Shown: one piece after another, positions 7,473 to 8,620 of the stretch
Numbering within the stretch: the first letter of the stretch is position 1
Layout of the letters: each line of letters begins with the position of its first letter
Assembly (NCBI GenBank): GCA_031280335.1
Contig: JAITGZ010000138.1
Coordinates: 1-8,620, forward strand
Origin: Deltaproteobacteria bacterium
Lineage (GTDB): Bacteria > Desulfobacterota > Desulfovibrionia > Desulfovibrionales > Desulfovibrionaceae
DNA: 8,620 bases
Reading direction: 5' to 3'
Notes under the pieces: model-generated
Seen by the model: only the letters and a program-made list of their open reading frames with translations
Databases searched by the model: none
Told to the model about the DNA's origin: nothing
Translations under genes and position numbers: made by a program

Positions 7473-8327
7473 ATGACAAACTACGAACTGCCTTTAGTGT
7501 TCTTTACGGTTCTTTGCCAATGGGGAGTGGGGGTACTGGCGGCGACAACCGCGCTGCAATACCTGGCCCCCGCGCTTGTTCAGGAATATGTGCGGACAGG
7601 AAGGATGCGCCTTTTAGCCGTTCTGGTCTTCGCGGCGGTGGCGCTGGGCACTCTTCTTTCCCTGGGGCATTTGGGGACGCCTTCCGGGATGTTCCGGGCC
7701 TTCTCCGGTTTCGCGCATTCCTGGCTGAGCCGGGAAGGGCTGGCCTTTCTCGTTTTAAACGCGGTCACGCTGGCCTGGACAGTCGTATTTTTTCTTCATC
7801 CGGGTAATGCCAGTCTGCAGCGAAAGCTGGGGCTGCTGGCTTCACTGGTGGGGGTAGTGGCCGTTCTGGCCTCCGGTCAGGTCTATTACCAAATGATCGC
7901 GCACCCGTTCTGGCATACGCCGCTGACGCACATAAACTTTGTGGGCACAGCCCTGCTCTTGGGTTTTGCCACGGCAGGCATCGCATTCCGTACCGGCATA
8001 ACGCCCACGCCGCCGCCCGGCGTACTGTCCGCAGGGCTTATCCTGGGGACAGTCATGGTATTGACGGCGCTGCTGGGTTATTCCGGCGGATTGTCCCAGC
8101 AAGGACCGCTTCTGGAAAGCGCAAGACTGCTGTTCGGCTCCTCCTGGCTCCTGGCCGGGTTTATCGCGTTCGCGGCGTTTTTGCCCGCTGCTCTGGCGGT
8201 CTGCATATATCGCAACGTAACGCTGTCCAAAGGCATGGCCTGCGTTTACATGGCCCTGTTTGCGGCAGGCGCCGTGTGCAGCCGTATGTTATTTTTCGGC
8301 TCCGTCATGCGCCAACCGTGGTTTTGA
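7473..8327 (+). CDS. DmsC-like membrane anchor subunit
   Basis: Inner-membrane quinol-binding anchor expected to take electrons from menaquinol and hand them to the iron-sulfur subunit. The 284-residue product matches E. coli DmsC in length and shows eight hydrophobic segments at roughly 5-31, 46-66, 87-110, 118-140, 147-170, 180-203, 215-240 and 248-272. Family marks include SLGHLGTP (63-70), where H66 matches the menaquinol-linked His65 of E. coli DmsC, then FRAF and SWLSRE (83-88), and near the end SRMLFFGSV. The ATG at 7473 is preceded by AGGAG at 7461-7465; the frame is open upstream to 7251, but that part overlaps the iron-sulfur gene and is not membrane-like. It is the last gene of the operon; 53 bp later comes the structured repeat element. 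No canonical terminator follows directly. Confidence 0.88.
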   Translation: MTNYELPLVFFTVLCQWGVGVLAATTALQYLAPALVQEYVRTGRMRLLAVLVFAAVALGTLLSLGHLGTPSGMFRAFSGFAHSWLSREGLAFLVLNAVTLAWTVVFFLHPGNASLQRKLGLLASLVGVVAVLASGQVYYQMIAHPFWHTPLTHINFVGTALLLGFATAGIAFRTGITPTPPPGVLSAGLILGTVMVLTALLGYSGGLSQQGPLLESARLLFGSSWLLAGFIAFAAFLPAALAVCIYRNVTLSKGMACVYMALFAAGAVCSRMLFFGSVMRQPWF

Positions 8328-8380
8328 CATGGCGCGACAGGTAACACGGCGAACAACCTATTGAAACATTACATCTAGGG

Positions 8381-8397
8381 AAACACTGATTAATTCT
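8381..8397 (+). repeat. Left terminal repeat of the MITE-like element
   Basis: Differs from the outer 17 bases of the 37-bp repeat at two positions only (A for G at the fifth base, A for T at the twelfth). It diverges completely after that, so it is a true short terminus and not a third copy of the long repeat. Confidence 0.7.
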
Positions 8398-8417
8398 GGG
8401 CTCCGCCCCGAACCCCG

Positions 8418-8440
8418 CTGGGGGGAATTATTCCCCCCAG
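8418..8440 (+). repeat. 10-bp perfect hairpin in the element
   Basis: CTGGGGGGAA (8418-8427) pairs with TTCCCCCCAG (8431-8440) around a three-base loop. The T run after it starts only about 12 bases later, so it is at best a poor terminator for the reductase operon. It is more likely part of the element's own structure. Confidence 0.75.
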
Positions 8441-8441
8441 A

Positions 8442-8498
8442 CCCCCTTACTATTTTTTAGCCGCAAAGCGGCTAAAAACGTATGCGGAGTGCAGGGGG
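8442..8498 (+). repeat. Nested hairpin with 11-bp perfect core
   Basis: The core TTTTTAGCCGC (8454-8464) pairs with GCGGCTAAAAA (8468-8478) around an AAA loop. An outer 6-bp pair, CCCCCT (8442-8447) with AGGGGG (8493-8498), encloses it. The T and A tracts pair with each other, so neither strand gives the stem-then-U-run of a classical intrinsic terminator, though weak termination in either direction is possible. Confidence 0.65.
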
Positions 8499-8582
8499 AT
8501 CAACCACCTGCCGGGGGAGTTTGAGGGTGCAAAAGGGGCATGTTTGCCCAGGCGTTGCTTTACCTCTGCCATCCCTCTGCAC

Positions 8583-8619
8583 AACGGCAAGGCACCCTCA
8601 AGAGAATAAATCAGCGTTT
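8583..8619 (-). repeat. Right arm of the perfect 37-bp inverted repeat
   Basis: Exact reverse complement of 2531-2567. It forms the right end of the MITE-like element, with its outer terminus facing away from the reductase operon. Together with the left arm it brackets the regulator and the three reductase genes. No coding capacity. Confidence 0.93.
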
Positions 8620-8620
8620 C

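Larger units (their letters stand above)
8379..8620. mobile_element. MITE-like noncoding element with terminal inverted repeats
   Basis: A noncoding block of about 240 bp. Its left end (8381-8397) and right end (reverse complement of 8603-8619) match at 15 of 17 positions, and one more base matches on the outer side (G at 8380, C at 8620). Inside are a 10-bp and an 11-bp perfect hairpin, plus a 10-bp inverted pair at 8521-8530/8592-8601. CTAG at 8375-8378 directly before the left end could be a target-site copy of the kind many IS5-family elements leave, but the right flank lies outside the window. It encodes no credible protein. It may be a MITE or a collapsed insertion sequence. The right boundary may extend slightly past 8620. 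Confidence 0.65.

Noticed and set aside
8454..8478. Bidirectional intrinsic terminator
   Set aside because: The T tract precedes the stem and the A tract follows it on both strands, so no U run follows the GC-rich stem. I treated it as a structured part of the repeat element.
1..8620. tRNA, rRNA or CRISPR array
   Set aside because: No cloverleaf-like sequence, rRNA segment or regularly spaced direct repeats were seen on either strand.

Overview
The window reads as chromosomal DNA of an anaerobic Gram-negative bacterium of medium to high GC. It has an envelope-glycan gene pair, then a self-contained respiratory module. A Desulfovibrionaceae-type host (Desulfovibrio/Bilophila relatives) is my best guess. 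It rests on the mix of a DmsABC-like enzyme, LPS-type glycan genes and GC-rich hairpin-bearing intergenic repeats; no marker gene here proves it.

Layout. (1) 1-302 holds no convincing gene. (2) 303-2502, plus strand: a GT4-like glycosyltransferase and, 19 bp later, a NodB-type polysaccharide deacetylase. They look like the 3' end of a surface-polysaccharide operon. (3) 2531-2567 is one arm of a perfect 37-bp inverted repeat; its partner is at 8583-8619, about 6 kb away. (4) 2566-4140, minus strand: a PucR/CdaR-family regulator. (5) 4141-4577 is a 437-bp divergent intergenic region rich in inverted repeats. (6) 4578-8327, plus strand: a tight three-gene operon with a molybdopterin oxidoreductase catalytic subunit, a four-cluster ferredoxin-like subunit and a DmsC-like eight-helix membrane anchor. 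(7) 8379-8620 is a structured noncoding element of about 240 bp with imperfect terminal inverted repeats, resembling a MITE or degenerate IS remnant.

How it works together. The three-gene operon should form a DMSO-reductase-type respiratory complex. The anchor would oxidise menaquinol, the ferredoxin-like subunit would carry electrons through four [4Fe-4S] clusters, and the exported Mo-bisPGD subunit would reduce an unidentified terminal acceptor. The divergent PucR-type regulator probably switches the operon in response to the substrate or a related metabolite. No dedicated chaperone (DmsD/TorD-like) lies in the window.

The most unusual aspect is the packaging. Regulator plus reductase operon is bracketed by perfect 37-bp inverted repeats whose ends match the termini of the 240-bp element, so the module may be a mobile or rearrangeable respiratory cassette inserted next to an envelope operon. 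No transposase or recombinase is visible, so any mobility would depend on an enzyme encoded elsewhere.
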